Below, in pieces: positions 20,903 to 30,385 of a stretch of DNA of 64,000 nt (position 1 is the first letter of the stretch; every line of letters starts with the position of its first letter). This DNA comes from Symsagittifera roscoffensis. Its lineage: Eukaryota > Xenacoelomorpha > Acoela > Convolutidae. The stretch spans positions 67,878,025-67,942,024 of the forward strand of contig NC_087064.1 in assembly GCF_963678635.1 (NCBI RefSeq). Reading direction: 5' to 3'. A program made the position numbers and the translations under genes. The notes below the pieces were generated by a model. It ran no database searches. It saw only the letters and a list, made by a program, of their open reading frames with translations, and was not told the origin of the DNA.

Positions 20903-21148
20903 CGCGACAACTCGCAAAATTTAAGGAAAGCGACAACTCGCAAGTTTTTGAAGCTATTAGAAATTTTATTTTCTCGGTTTAGCTTCGCGGCGATAACCGA
21001 CTCTAAATTTCGTATAAAGTCCTACCCTCTGTTGGCAAGCTCGCAACACGTTGGCGCGACTGCGGCGGTGAGAATCTTGCGAGTTGTCTTTTAATGCGAG
21101 TTGCCGTTTATTGTGAGTTGTCTCTTCTTGCGAGTTGTCGCATTATGG
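20903..21148. mobile_element. Non-autonomous element with repeated CGACAACTCGC motifs
   Basis: The motif GCGACAACTCGCAA occurs twice near the left end (20904 and 20930). Its inverse (TTGCGAGTTGTC and variants) occurs four times near the right end (21078-21148). The interior is GC-richer (GCGGCGATAACCGAC). Such clustered inverse motifs are typical of transposase-binding subterminal repeats; the transposase class cannot be told. Confidence 0.7.
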
Positions 21149-21429
21149 TTTGAGTCATATTGCAGGAAGATTAAATGGCTGCAAATCTGAAAATATAGCA
21201 ATCATTTGTTCCCAAAAGTTCCGTATTTGCTTAGAATAAAAGTTTTTATCACTTAGTTAACAGTGCAATTTTTTGATGTCTTCGTAAAATAATTTTCCGT
21301 GGTAATTCTGTCTAAACGGTGTTATTGAATTTTTTCTCAGCACAGTTTTCTTAAGTTTTTTCTTATTCCGTTAAACGTGTTGATTAAGGAGACTAAATTC
21401 TAGTTCTTAAGGTTGTTTACATTTTCGTT

Positions 21430-21760
21430 TTTATTAAATGTTAATAAACGAAGTGAAGACACTTATTTTGTTAATGCTCGAAAAATTTACTTATTTTTTT
21501 TAGAACTCACTGAAAAAAACCACATGACTTAAAACGTGATCAATCACTCGTTCAAATTAATTTTTTTTTGTGGATTGACGTCTGATTTCTTTTCACGTCC
21601 AATTCAAACTCATGGGCTAAGTAGACAGCAAGTTGAACTCTACGCTAATAAACTGGTATGTGCCGTGAACGAAAAAGAATGTTTTAAATTTTACAGCGGT
21701 TTTTAATATCTAGATTTCCCGGGATAAAAAATACCTATTGCTGAACTTAGGTTAGTTTCC
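21430..21760 (+). repeat. Interspersed repeat family 2 copy
   Basis: Opens with GTTAATAAACGAAGTGAAGACAC. Continues with TTTCACGTCCAATTCAAACTC and ends near ACCTATTGCTGAACTTAGG. It is diverged, and its order agrees with the fuller copies. Confidence 0.5.
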
Positions 21761-21789
21761 TAATACTGTCGATCAGCGAAGTGTATTGT

Positions 21790-22110
21790 GACGAACCTCT
21801 TTTCTGTCCTAAATCGTAAATATAAGTGCTCGGTAAAAATGTTCTCTTATTTGGAAATTTCACTGTAGCATTGGATATTGCGTAGCATCTGTTCTCGCTT
21901 TATTTGTGGCAAGTGTTTGGTACCTATTAAGCATCCGTGGCTGAGGTTTTAATGGGTGGGACTCTTAATCTCTAGGTCGCAGGTTCAAATCTCAAACGTA
22001 GCCGAATTTGTACTATTTTTGAGGCTTAATTCTATTTTTCTTAGGGCTATTTATAGAGTTGTTTTTGTCGTGTTCTGTTTTGCCTCTGTGTTAAAAAATG
22101 CCTTCTATAG
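21790..22110 (+). mobile_element. tRNA-Lys-derived SINE (family A), best copy
   Basis: The tRNA-like part, CCGTGGCTGAGGTTTTAATG then GGACTCTTAATCTCTAGG and TCGCAGGTTCAAATCTC, keeps the tRNA-Lys(CUU)-type anticodon loop CTCTTAA and a good B box (GGTTCAAATC). It is preceded by a unit matching 11990-12090 and ends with TTTTGCCTCTGTGTT. It is not a functional tRNA: the acceptor stem does not pair. Confidence 0.8.
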
Positions 22111-23650
22111 AGATTCTTGAACTTCAAACATCTTAAACATGATAAATTTTTTCTGAATTTAAAAAATGATTAAACAACTCAATAGCTCATCGAAATTGTT
22201 CGACTGTCTGTTAGCAACATTTGCAGCCAAGTTGTGTGTTCAAGAGCTGTGGTTGAACAGCTGCTCTAAATCTACTTAAAAGGAATTTTTCGAACGCATG
22301 GCTTTTGATTTTTTTCTGAAAGTGAGTGGAATTAGTTCAAGTTTTCATCTGTTGATGTTTTTTGGGCTGAGAAAATTAAGTTAAACTTGCTTCAAGTTAA
22401 TGAAAACGTACGGTTGTATGCTTTTAACATTTCAAATGCTTTTTGAAAATATCTTAAAATTTTTTTTTTTTGCAATTTGACTAAGCAGTGATGTGGCGAG
22501 TGAAGTTCTTTCTGGAATAAATTTTTGAAAAGTGTTTTCAAAAATTTCGTGTTTTTACTTCTCTATGGGCGTCTTTTTTCATGTTATCTTTTTATTGCTG
22601 TTGTAATGTAGCTCTGTTAACGTTCAGTATCAAAATCATTTTTGATACGTTTGATGTAATAGGGTTATTTTTATGAATTTTAGACTTTGTCGATTATTTT
22701 GTGAAATTGTTTGAATCTTGGCATTCATGTTTTTATAATTTTTTATTTATTTTTGATCTCAGTTAAAAGAAAATGTTCCTGTTGATGTTTATAGCCTATT
22801 TTTCTTGTTTGAGATGCAGTTTTTTTGGTTCCAAGATTGTAAACCAAACGTTTAAGTACCTTTAAGAGTTTTTGGGTCGCGGTTTTTCGACGAAAAAGTT
22901 TTCTGAGCGTTTCCATTTTTTGTTTTTGAAAAAAAAATGATTCTACACACAATTGCAATAAAATGTTCCTAATTTTTGAAGCCTACGGTTTTTTTTCAAC
23001 AGAATTCGTTGTAGTTTTTTTTTGTTTGCTTTGAAACATCATTTTTTGATTTTAGGCTTTTTTGTATCGGAAGTGTTGCGATGGTCACTTTCGCCTCTGT
23101 GCCAAAAACATACTTTTATAACTTATCTTTGTAGTTTATAAAAAACACGAATTTGATATATTTTACTTGGAAACTCGATTTTTGAGTTTTTTCAAAAAAA
23201 AATCTTTTTTTTTGCCTCGTTGAGTTTTGCGACATTTTTTGTTAGATATATTGTATTTTTAAAGTTTTCCTATAGATCTTTCAATATTTGGAAGTTGAAT
23301 AATGATAATTAACACAGTTCAACTGGTGCAAAAAATGATTGGTTTTTAGTGCCACATTTGGGTTTTTTCAAGCAAGTCTATTGATTCAGAACAATCATTC
23401 AGGACAAACATTTTCTGTTGATGCAGTTTTCTCCAAGTGGGCCCGTTTCTTCGAAACATCAGCCATGAAAAATTCTTGAAATTTGCAGAGCGTCAATTTA
23501 TAACAGTCCAATTTTTTTAATGTACAATCAAATTGCAGTACAATGTTTTGTGCAAAGTTTATGCGTTTAATGAACAGCATATATAGCGATATCTGCTTCA
23601 TTAACTCAATTTTCACTTCTTGATATCTAAAAACATCTTTGCGCAGGGGT
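22110..23650. other. Gene-free AT-rich stretch
   Basis: No supported gene. A possible SINE tail (CACTTTCGCCTCTGTGCC) lies at about 23087. The minus-strand frames at 22743-22958 and 23395-23616 have no family resemblance and low-complexity composition. Confidence 0.5.
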
Positions 23651-23654
23651 ATTT

Positions 23655-23800
23655 GAAATCAACACAGCCTAGCTAAGCATTTAGGCCAATCGATTCTAAG
23701 ACAGTAGGTTGGAGTTCGAATAATTTTGCCTCCCTAATTTTGTTATATCTTGAAGGCAATTTTCAGCTTTTCTTGCTTAGCCCTTTTTCTACTCATGCAA
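23655..23800 (+). mobile_element. tRNA-like SINE fragment (family A)
   Basis: AGCCTAGCTAAGCATTTAGG, then ATTCTAAGACAGTAGGTTGG and AGTTCGAATAA resemble a degenerate A box, anticodon stem and B box in the right order and spacing. A short T-rich tail with TTTTCAGCTTTT follows. Confidence 0.5.
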
Positions 23801-23964
23801 ACACTTCATTCTTTTCAGGAATTCACTTAAATTTTTCCAACCGAAGTCGCATCAAGAATTGCTTTTTTGACACCTTCGATGCATAGCATTCTAATTTTAA
23901 CAAATTAAAAGCAAATGTTTTATCCGCTTTATTGATGATTATTGGTCTGTACATATTCAGAAAA

Positions 23965-24245
23965 TATAGAGACGTTGTGAGGGCGTTAGATTCTAAATGA
24001 CAGGTTGAAGGCCCATTGGGCGAGGGTGTTTGTTTTCTAGAGATTTAGATTTTTGTATTTTCTTGCAGTCGGAGGTTCCAGGTGCATTCTAAGCTAGGTA
24101 CACTCTAAATTTGAAATTCGAGGAGTCCGTTGAGGGAAAAAGGTTTTATGTTTTGATTATTTTTTTCTTTCTCTTGTTTGTTGCATTTGATAGCTGCTTT
24201 TTTATTTGTTTGTGAAGTTCAGCTTTGCCTCTGTTATTTTTTTTG
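23965..24245 (+). mobile_element. tRNA-like SINE (family A) with GTTCAGCTTTGCCTCTG tail
   Basis: GAGGGCGTTAGATTCTAAATG then ACAGGTTGAAGGCCC resembles the middle and B-box part of the tRNA-like head. The tail GTGAAGTTCAGCTTTGCCTC at about 24212 is the family A tail. Confidence 0.5.
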
Positions 24246-24993
24246 AAAACTTTGTGCAATTTGACTTACCCGAACAAATGAATCGGTTCTGTAGTGAGTA
24301 TCAACGAAATGGTTTTTCTTTTATTCAGATCGGGTTGTTCTTAAAATTGTCTTCAGTTTCCGGAAAAAGTTTGAACGCTCAAACTCATGTACTGATAGCT
24401 TGACTGTTGATTTCTTTCTATTAATTTTCTCAACTTATTTGCTAATTTGAGAGCTTGTGTGCTCTCCAAAAACAAAGTCTAAATGACGCAACAAAAAATC
24501 ATGAATGTTTTTGTAGATAATCGATTTCTATCCATTTTTGCTAAAGCGGGTACTCCCGAATTCACTCGGCTCAAATAGTTGAAAAAAATACTTGTGAAAT
24601 AGAATTTTTTTTCACAAGCTATATTTCTTCTATTGAGCATGGCACTTTGGGTTCTTGCTAATGAAAAAATAAAATGACGCATTTTATGTTGTAGTTGTAG
24701 CTTGCTGGCATTTCAAATCGTTTTACACAGTTTCAAGTCACCTATTAAAAACATTTCACAATCAACTGCATAGGCTCGATCGCAGACAATTGCAAACCTT
24801 TTTTCATTTGTTTCGAAATTTCAATTAGCTGAATTTTGTTCCACCTTTTGATGCTTTTTTGCTAACATACTTCAGCATTTTTTTTTCGTAAAAGTAGTAT
24901 GTCAGCATTTCTTTTAGACAAATTGTGAACAGCCTTAAAAAGAAAATCCTGTATATCAAAATCAAATGGCGACTTCAAATATTTCTCAGAGTG

Positions 24994-25200
24994 CAGCCTG
25001 TATTTAGACAACCGCGTATTCATACTCGTCAGTATTTAGACAAAAACTGTATGAACCAATCAGAATCGAGAAAAGACATAAATAATCCAAAATAAATAAT
25101 AATTATTTATTAATTTCTTCTTTGTCTCGATTCTGATTGGTTGAAACAGTATTTGTCTAAATACTGATGAGTCTGAAAATGCGGTTGTTTAAATACTGCT
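24994..25200. mobile_element. 207-bp palindromic element
   Basis: The left arm (GTATTTAGACAACCGCGTAT, then CGTCAGTATTTAGACAAA and ACCAATCAGAATCGAG) is repeated inverted in the right arm (CTCGATTCTGATTGGTT, GTCTAAATACTGATGAG, GCGGTTGTTTAAATACTGC). About 75 bp per arm pair around an AT-rich centre. It has no coding capacity; MITE or foldback type. Confidence 0.9.
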
Positions 25201-25369
25201 ATGTAACCTTCTCAGATACATTTCGTTCACTTGCAATTATTAATCACATCATATGTACAAAAACTGAAAAACAAGTAATTTTTACATAAGCAAAGCTTGT
25301 TTGACTTTCCATGACGGAACGTTTCACTTTCTGTGATGCTGATACCCGCATTTAAGAAAAGTGAAAACA

Positions 25370-25945
25370 AATCGATTATAATGGATTTTCGTGGTCTTTA
25401 ATGTTGTAAATATAATCGATTCCCATGTTACGTTCAGACAACAAAATTGGACTAAAAATGGATGTAAATCCATTTTTTCTCGCTAAAACAAAGTGCCTTA
25501 TAATTCATTTTGAATCCATTATAATGGATTTTATAATAAGTAAGAAATCACTTTAAAATTGATTTTTTCTTTCAACTTTAAATTTGTTTCGCGCGTCGTG
25601 CAAAATTTTGCAAGAATTTCAGCATTTATCAAGTGAGTGATGTGGAAACTTTGCAAAGCGAGTGTGCGGCCTGGCCCAATCCATTTCAAAACCTAAACTC
25701 AAATTGCAAAAAGATTCCGTTGAGCTCCCCGGAATCTTTTTGCAATTTGAGTTTAGGTTTTGAAAAGGATTAGGCCAGGCCGCACACTGGCTTTGCAAAG
25801 TTTCCGCATCGCTCACTTGAGAAATGCTGAAATTCTTGCAAAATTTTGCACGACGCGCGAAACAAATCTAAAGTTGAAAAAAAAATCCATTTTAAAGTGA
25901 TTTCCTACTTTTTATAAAATCCATTATAATGGATTCAAAATGTGT
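25370..25945. mobile_element. Large foldback element with ~208-bp inverted arms
   Basis: Bases 25512-25719 and 25730-25939 are near-perfect inverse copies separated by about 10 bp. The arms share ATCCATTATAATGGATT, TTTCGCGCGTCGTGCAAAA, GAAACTTTGCAAAGCGAG-type and GCAAAAAGATTCCG blocks. To the left (25370-25510) is a further segment (AAATCGATTATAATGG, TATAATCGATTCCCATGTT) that is not mirrored on the right. The same left-hand sequence recurs at 33060-33430. The whole could form a long hairpin. Confidence 0.92.
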
Positions 25946-26264
25946 TGTGCCTGCTTTTAAAGTAGTTCTCCAATTTGAATTTTTTTTTTGTATTGGTTGT
26001 TATTGACTCAAACTTTATAAGAAAATGTTTACAAGTTCTTTTTCCCTCAAGGATTTTTTCGGTTTTTTTCAGCCTGGCTTCGTTGCCTAGTTGTCGTGCC
26101 CTGTTATTTTTTCTGTGTGCGTGCTATTGGACGTTTTAGAAACCGAAATTTCAGTTTTGTGGCTTAAAAGTTTAAAGGCGAAAAATTTTTGCGACCCAAT
26201 GTGTCTCTACCGAAATATTTTTTGGCTTAGTTAACGCACGGTATGTTTCCTTTAGCGCTTATTA

Positions 26265-26645
26265 GACGCTGGAACTTGTGTTTTTTGGCATCTGTGGACA
26301 TTGGGCTTTTAATCTGAAGATCTGATGTTCGCAGCTCGTTGAGCTACGTATTTCAATCTTTCCAGGCTTATTTACCTAATTTATCATTTTTTCCATCTTT
26401 GGCAGAATTTTTATTTTCCATTTATAACCAATTTTCCATCTTTGGTAGAATTTTTGTTTTCGAATTACAGCGTCAATTTTGTGTCGAAAAATTAGAAAAT
26501 CTATTTTTGTTCGAAATTTCCTATTCAATTCTTTTTTTGACTTGTTAGATTTGTTTAATCTACTGTACTGTCGGATAGGTTGCCATGCTGTTTGTGATGT
26601 ATCGCTAGCGATGGAAACCCCGCTTTGCTTCTGTTTTTTCAAAGT
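26265..26645 (+). mobile_element. tRNA-Lys-like SINE (family A)
   Basis: GGCATCTGTGGACATTGGGC, then CTTTTAATCTGAAGATCTG and ATGTTCGCAGCTC keep a tRNA-Lys(UUU)-like anticodon loop and a weak B box. A duplicated internal segment follows (CCATCTTTGG-AGAATTTTT twice at about 26393 and 26433), then a tail CCCCGCTTTGCTTCTG. Confidence 0.65.
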
Positions 26646-26849
26646 TTAAAGAAATTCTTTTTTTATCAATTCGGTTTTGTTTTTACCGAAAACATTATTA
26701 AGCTTAAAGCGCCTGAAAGCAGAGTAGGTAGTTTTCTAAAAACTTAACACTGAATGATCAGCTAAATGAAGAACGAAAAAAGAAAAATGAATTAAGAAAA
26801 GTAAAAACAATTATTTAGGGATTGTGTGTTTTGATTCATTTTTTGTTCA

Positions 26850-27080
26850 GGATATTAATTTTTCGCGGTTTCTCTTTTGCTTTTGTGTTCAATTCAATTC
26901 AAATTGAATTACTGAATTGAAGGCAACGTACTCTCTCTGAAAAGAAAAAATCAAAGGGCACCAAAAAATATTAGTTTTTAGGTTTGACCGCAAATTTTAA
27001 TGCTTTATAGAAACGATTTATTGAACAAGTTTTCTCAGTGTGTCAAGTGCCAGTATTTTCAGTTTCAATTTTCGACAACT
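26850..27080 (+). repeat. Interspersed repeat family 2, diverged copy
   Basis: TTCAATTCAATTCAAATTG, AAGGCAACGTACTCTCTC, GTTTTCTCAGTGTGTCAAG and CCAGTATTTTCA follow the family order at low similarity. Confidence 0.4.
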
Positions 27081-27318
27081 TCATTTTTTCAAAACGATAT
27101 TAGGCTATATTCATTTATTGGTTGAAATGGCGTCATAATTGATTATTTATTTTAGTGCTTTTGTTGCATAATAAATTTTTCTGCCTTCTTGATACTGGAA
27201 ATCCGAACTCAAAATGAAATTATCTCACATTTGATATTTGTAAAAACACTATTTTTTCTGATCCATTTGTTGATAGATACGCATATGGTACCATCATGTG
27301 TTGTGTTTCTAACTTTTT

Positions 27319-27716
27319 TGTTCCTAGTTTCGATACGAAAGTAACGGAATATTTGTGTTCGGGGTGGATTTTTTTTCTTCAGACAAATTTTAACTTTTTA
27401 ACTAGCCTTTTTTGACGGAATTTTTTTATATCATTCGTAAGGTATTGTTGTCATGAGCTAAAATTTGAAAAGATATTTTACCTGTGATCATTTTTCGTAA
27501 AGTTATCGGGGTTTAAAGATCGCCATTTTGGCCAATTTGGGACAATCCTTTTGTACTTTTTATGTCGTGTGGGGGGATGATTTTCATAAAAAATTTCAAA
27601 TTTTAGAAAAAAAATTCATTTTTTTATTACATTTAATTTTTTCATGTTAATACTGCTCCATAAACCTTAGAAGGCAGTTGGAACATTCAGGGCTTCGCCC
27701 TGATACGAGCAGTCTT
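27319..27716 (+). mobile_element. TGTTCCGAC-class element, copy with intact right hairpin
   Basis: From TGTTCC at 27319, through CGATACGAAAGTAACGGAAT, ACCTGTGATCATTTTTCGTA and CCATTTTGGCCAATTTGGG, to the right end GCAGTTGGAACATTCAGGGC with the 15-bp hairpin CAGGGCTTCGCCCTG (27688-27702) and TGATACGAGCAGTCTTG. This copy lacks the middle AACGCGCGATATATTTCG block present in others. No open frame. Confidence 0.85.
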
Positions 27717-27741
27717 GTTTTGTTTGGCTTACTTAATTCTT

Positions 27742-28140
27742 TGTTCAGACTTTCGTTTGTGCTCGGTGTGGGGTTTTTCCTCAGATAAAGTTCGACGGAA
27801 TTTTTTTATTTCATTCAAAAAGTATTGCCCTGAGCTTGAATTTGAAAAGATTTTTCACCTGTGATTAATTTTCGTAAAGCTATGGGGGTTGAAAGATTGC
27901 CATTTTGGTCCATTTGGGACAATTAACGCGCGATATATTTCGCGCTATTAACGCGTAAGCGGAGGTTTAATCCGTCTTAGAAATCGTTCCAAATCGATTG
28001 AAGGATGCTTATTTGCCATAATTCATTTTCTACTAGGAGAGAAATTTATCACTTTGTGCTTTATATGGCGTGTGTTGGGATGATTTTAAAATTTTGAAAA
28101 ACTTCTTAATTTTACTTCATTTTATTTTGTTTTATTAAGT
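27742..28140 (+). mobile_element. TGTTCCGAC-class element, second tandem copy
   Basis: It follows the previous copy directly. A shortened left end (CAGACTTTCGTTTGTGCTCGG) is followed by TTCACCTGTGATTAATTTTCG, GGGACAATTAACGCGCG and TAATCCGTCTTAGAAATCG. The right hairpin is missing; the sequence runs into another element at 28147. Confidence 0.8.
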
Positions 28141-28146
28141 TTTTCA

Positions 28147-28353
28147 GGATCTACCTAACAAACTCCCCCTCCCCCTTTACGAAATAGGATATTGTTAAGT
28201 AGATCAAAATGGTCGATTCTTTGACCAATCAGAATGCAGCAAAGTTCGAATTCTCAATAGAAAGTTCAGTGCTAGTTTACAGTAGAGTTCTTTACAGGGG
28301 TGGAGATTCTTTAGTTGGTACCCTATGGGGGGAGTTAAAGTGTGAAGTAGATC
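28147..28353. mobile_element. Diverged GGATCT-ended palindromic element
   Basis: The left end GGATCTACCTAACAAACTCC with CCCCTCCCCC and the right end GGGGGGAGTTAAAGTG with GAAGTAGATCC are inverse and parallel those at 19330-19489. The interior also shares AGTTCTTTACAGGGGTGG with AGTTCTTTATTGGGGTGG there. The 106-codon frame at 28209-28526 crosses this element and is not a gene. Confidence 0.75.
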
Positions 28354-29284
28354 CGTTTTTCTCCATAGATGTTAAAAGGCAGTCGGAACAAGTTTTGTTT
28401 AGTTTTGTTATTGTACTCTCTGTAGATATATCGTTTCGAACGCCTTGGTTGGCTTCTAACTTTTTTCGTTGCAGCATATTAATTTCAAAACTAGAATTGA
28501 GTTCGACTAAACCCCTGTTGGAATGAAATGAACTCTACTAATGAAAATGTTTAAGTTCTTTTAACCTTTCAGTTTTAATTTTTGTGCTTTCGCTATTGCA
28601 AAAGTCCCAGTTGCAAATACCTAGCATTGCTTCTTCAATCAGTCAATGGCTCATTAATTTGTTTTGAAGGTTTGTTTTCTTATTTTCTTATAACTTTTCG
28701 AGAAATTGCAGAAATGTCAATTACGATATTACACAATTTTTGAAGAACTTTTACGAATGAAAAATGATCATTAAAAGTGTCAATGAAGGAAATGAAGGCT
28801 CTTTTTTTAGGTTACACACCTAATTAATTTTTTTTGTTTCCAGAAGTGGGTTTTGATTTGTAGATTCTCAGGCGAAAAAATTAGCTATTTTTCAATTTCA
28901 TCAAAATGGGTTGTGTTAATGAAAAAAATCGTCGAAATACTCCCGAAGTTCAAGGAGCTTTCATGCCTTCTGTTTTTCTTTGAAAATGTTTATAAAGTAA
29001 GCGTAGTCAGTCGTTCTTTGGCAAGCTTTTTGACCATTGAAACTTTTTTGCCCAGTGTTTGTTGTATAAATCTAGATTTTCGGAATGATTTTCCCTGTGT
29101 GTGATGCTTACTGGTTGCTTTGTATCGCAAAAAATGAAAAACTCCGCTAGGTTTTTTCTTTGCCTTATTTTAAATTCAAAATTTCAGTACTCAAAAAAAT
29201 GTTTATGTTATAATACTGTTCACTTTCTTAAGCTACCTCGCGCCCAATTTTTTAGCATGTGATTTATCCGCTTTGATGGAGAGC

Positions 29285-29890
29285 CTCTCATTAGATGATG
29301 TTGATAGCCCGGTTTGAGCAGTGCTACAAATCGAGTAGTTTACCGTCACTTTCAATGACCGATTTGCATGCCTGATATACAATGACTTTGCCATTGCATG
29401 AAGACAACAACTTGAAGGCAACTGAAGTCAAGTAACTGAAAAAGGACAAAGTTTTTTTTACAAAGAAAAGTTCGAAAACTGAAACACTATTTTAAAAACG
29501 CAACTAAATAAAAGAAAAATGATGTTTGAAATGTTACCGTAATCCACACTTCTTAGTTTACAGATGTATTATTTCTACAGGACAGCTAGGAGTGTTAGCT
29601 CAGTCAGGAAGAAGCGGGGTTCTTAATATGATGGTCCAACTCCCGTAGAAGATTAATTAATTTTAAAAAAAAATGTCTTCAAAATTATAATTTTTCTCAA
29701 TTGTTTGTTTTGTATTTTCTCGCTTTTCAAAGCTTCTTTTTGACTTGCTTTGCTCATTTTGCAGAGTTCAGCTTCGCCTTTGTAATGTTTTTCTCAATGA
29801 AATTTTGTTACTATCTTTTGGCTGTTAAAAAATCATTTGAATAAGCTGCAGATTTTGAAAATACTTCTTTAAATATAATGAATTATACAG
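29285..29890 (+). repeat. Direct repeat R1 flanking a gag remnant (left copy)
   Basis: CTCATTAGATGATGTTGATA, TTTGAGCA-TGCTACAAATCGA, GACTTTGCC and ACTGAAACACTATTTTA recur in order at 32079-32355. A second block with GTTCAGCTTCGCCTTTG and ACTGTCTTTTGGCTGTT-type sequence recurs to about 32580. R1 carries an extra tRNA-like head (29580-29660) that R2 lacks. Confidence 0.8.
29580..29800 (+). mobile_element. tRNA-Lys-like SINE (family A) inside repeat R1
   Basis: GTGTTAGCTCAGTCAGGAAG carries a clear A box (TAGCTCAGTCGG type), then GGGGTTCTTAATATGATGG keeps a Lys-like anticodon loop. The tail is GTTCAGCTTCGCCTTTG at about 29767. The B box is degraded. Confidence 0.7.
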
Positions 29891-29926
29891 GGGAAGTGAA
29901 AAATTTTACGGTCAGAAACTAATCTT

Positions 29927-29990
29927 TTTTTGTTCCGACTTTCGTAACGAAAGTAACAGAATATTTGTGCTCCGGGTGACGTACTAACAG
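29927..29990 (+). mobile_element. TGTTCCGAC-class element, left-end fragment
   Basis: TTGTTCCGACTTTCGTAACG then AAAGTAACAGAATATTTGTG and CTCCGGG are the left end of the element class, cut off just before the part with which the copy at 32595 begins. Confidence 0.8.
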
Positions 29991-30385
29991 AATGACCCCA
30001 GTACGAGCGACCCTCTTTGCTCTACGGTTCCATTTATTTTCCCCTGCCAGGAAGTATTATTTGCAATCGCAAATAACAAACAAAAATTTCCGTTTCTCTT
30101 GGTACTTGATTTAAATTTATAATTTTGTCCCCTCTACAAACTTTTGTGCTACTCTAACGTGATGCGCGTAACTTACGTTCTTTGCACGTTAAGTTATTTT
30201 ATTCTTCATTTATTCGAGATATCGGAGAAACTTATACACATTTTTCCTACTACCATTTATGATATTTGTTTCTAATATCTCTTGAAATAAAAAAAGTACT
30301 AGTTTCGCCTTCTCTTCTCGTTCTCTGGGATTGAGATTTAGGGTATAGCATCAGAAAGAGCTAATGAGCCAGCGTACCAACCGAA

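Noticed and set aside
21935-22000. Possible functional tRNA-Lys gene
   Set aside because: The anticodon loop and B box are good, but the acceptor and D stems do not pair and the flanks match a SINE copy at 12 kb.
28209-28526. A 105-codon plus-strand frame
   Set aside because: It overlaps a diverged palindromic element whose right end explains the first half; the rest is low-complexity.
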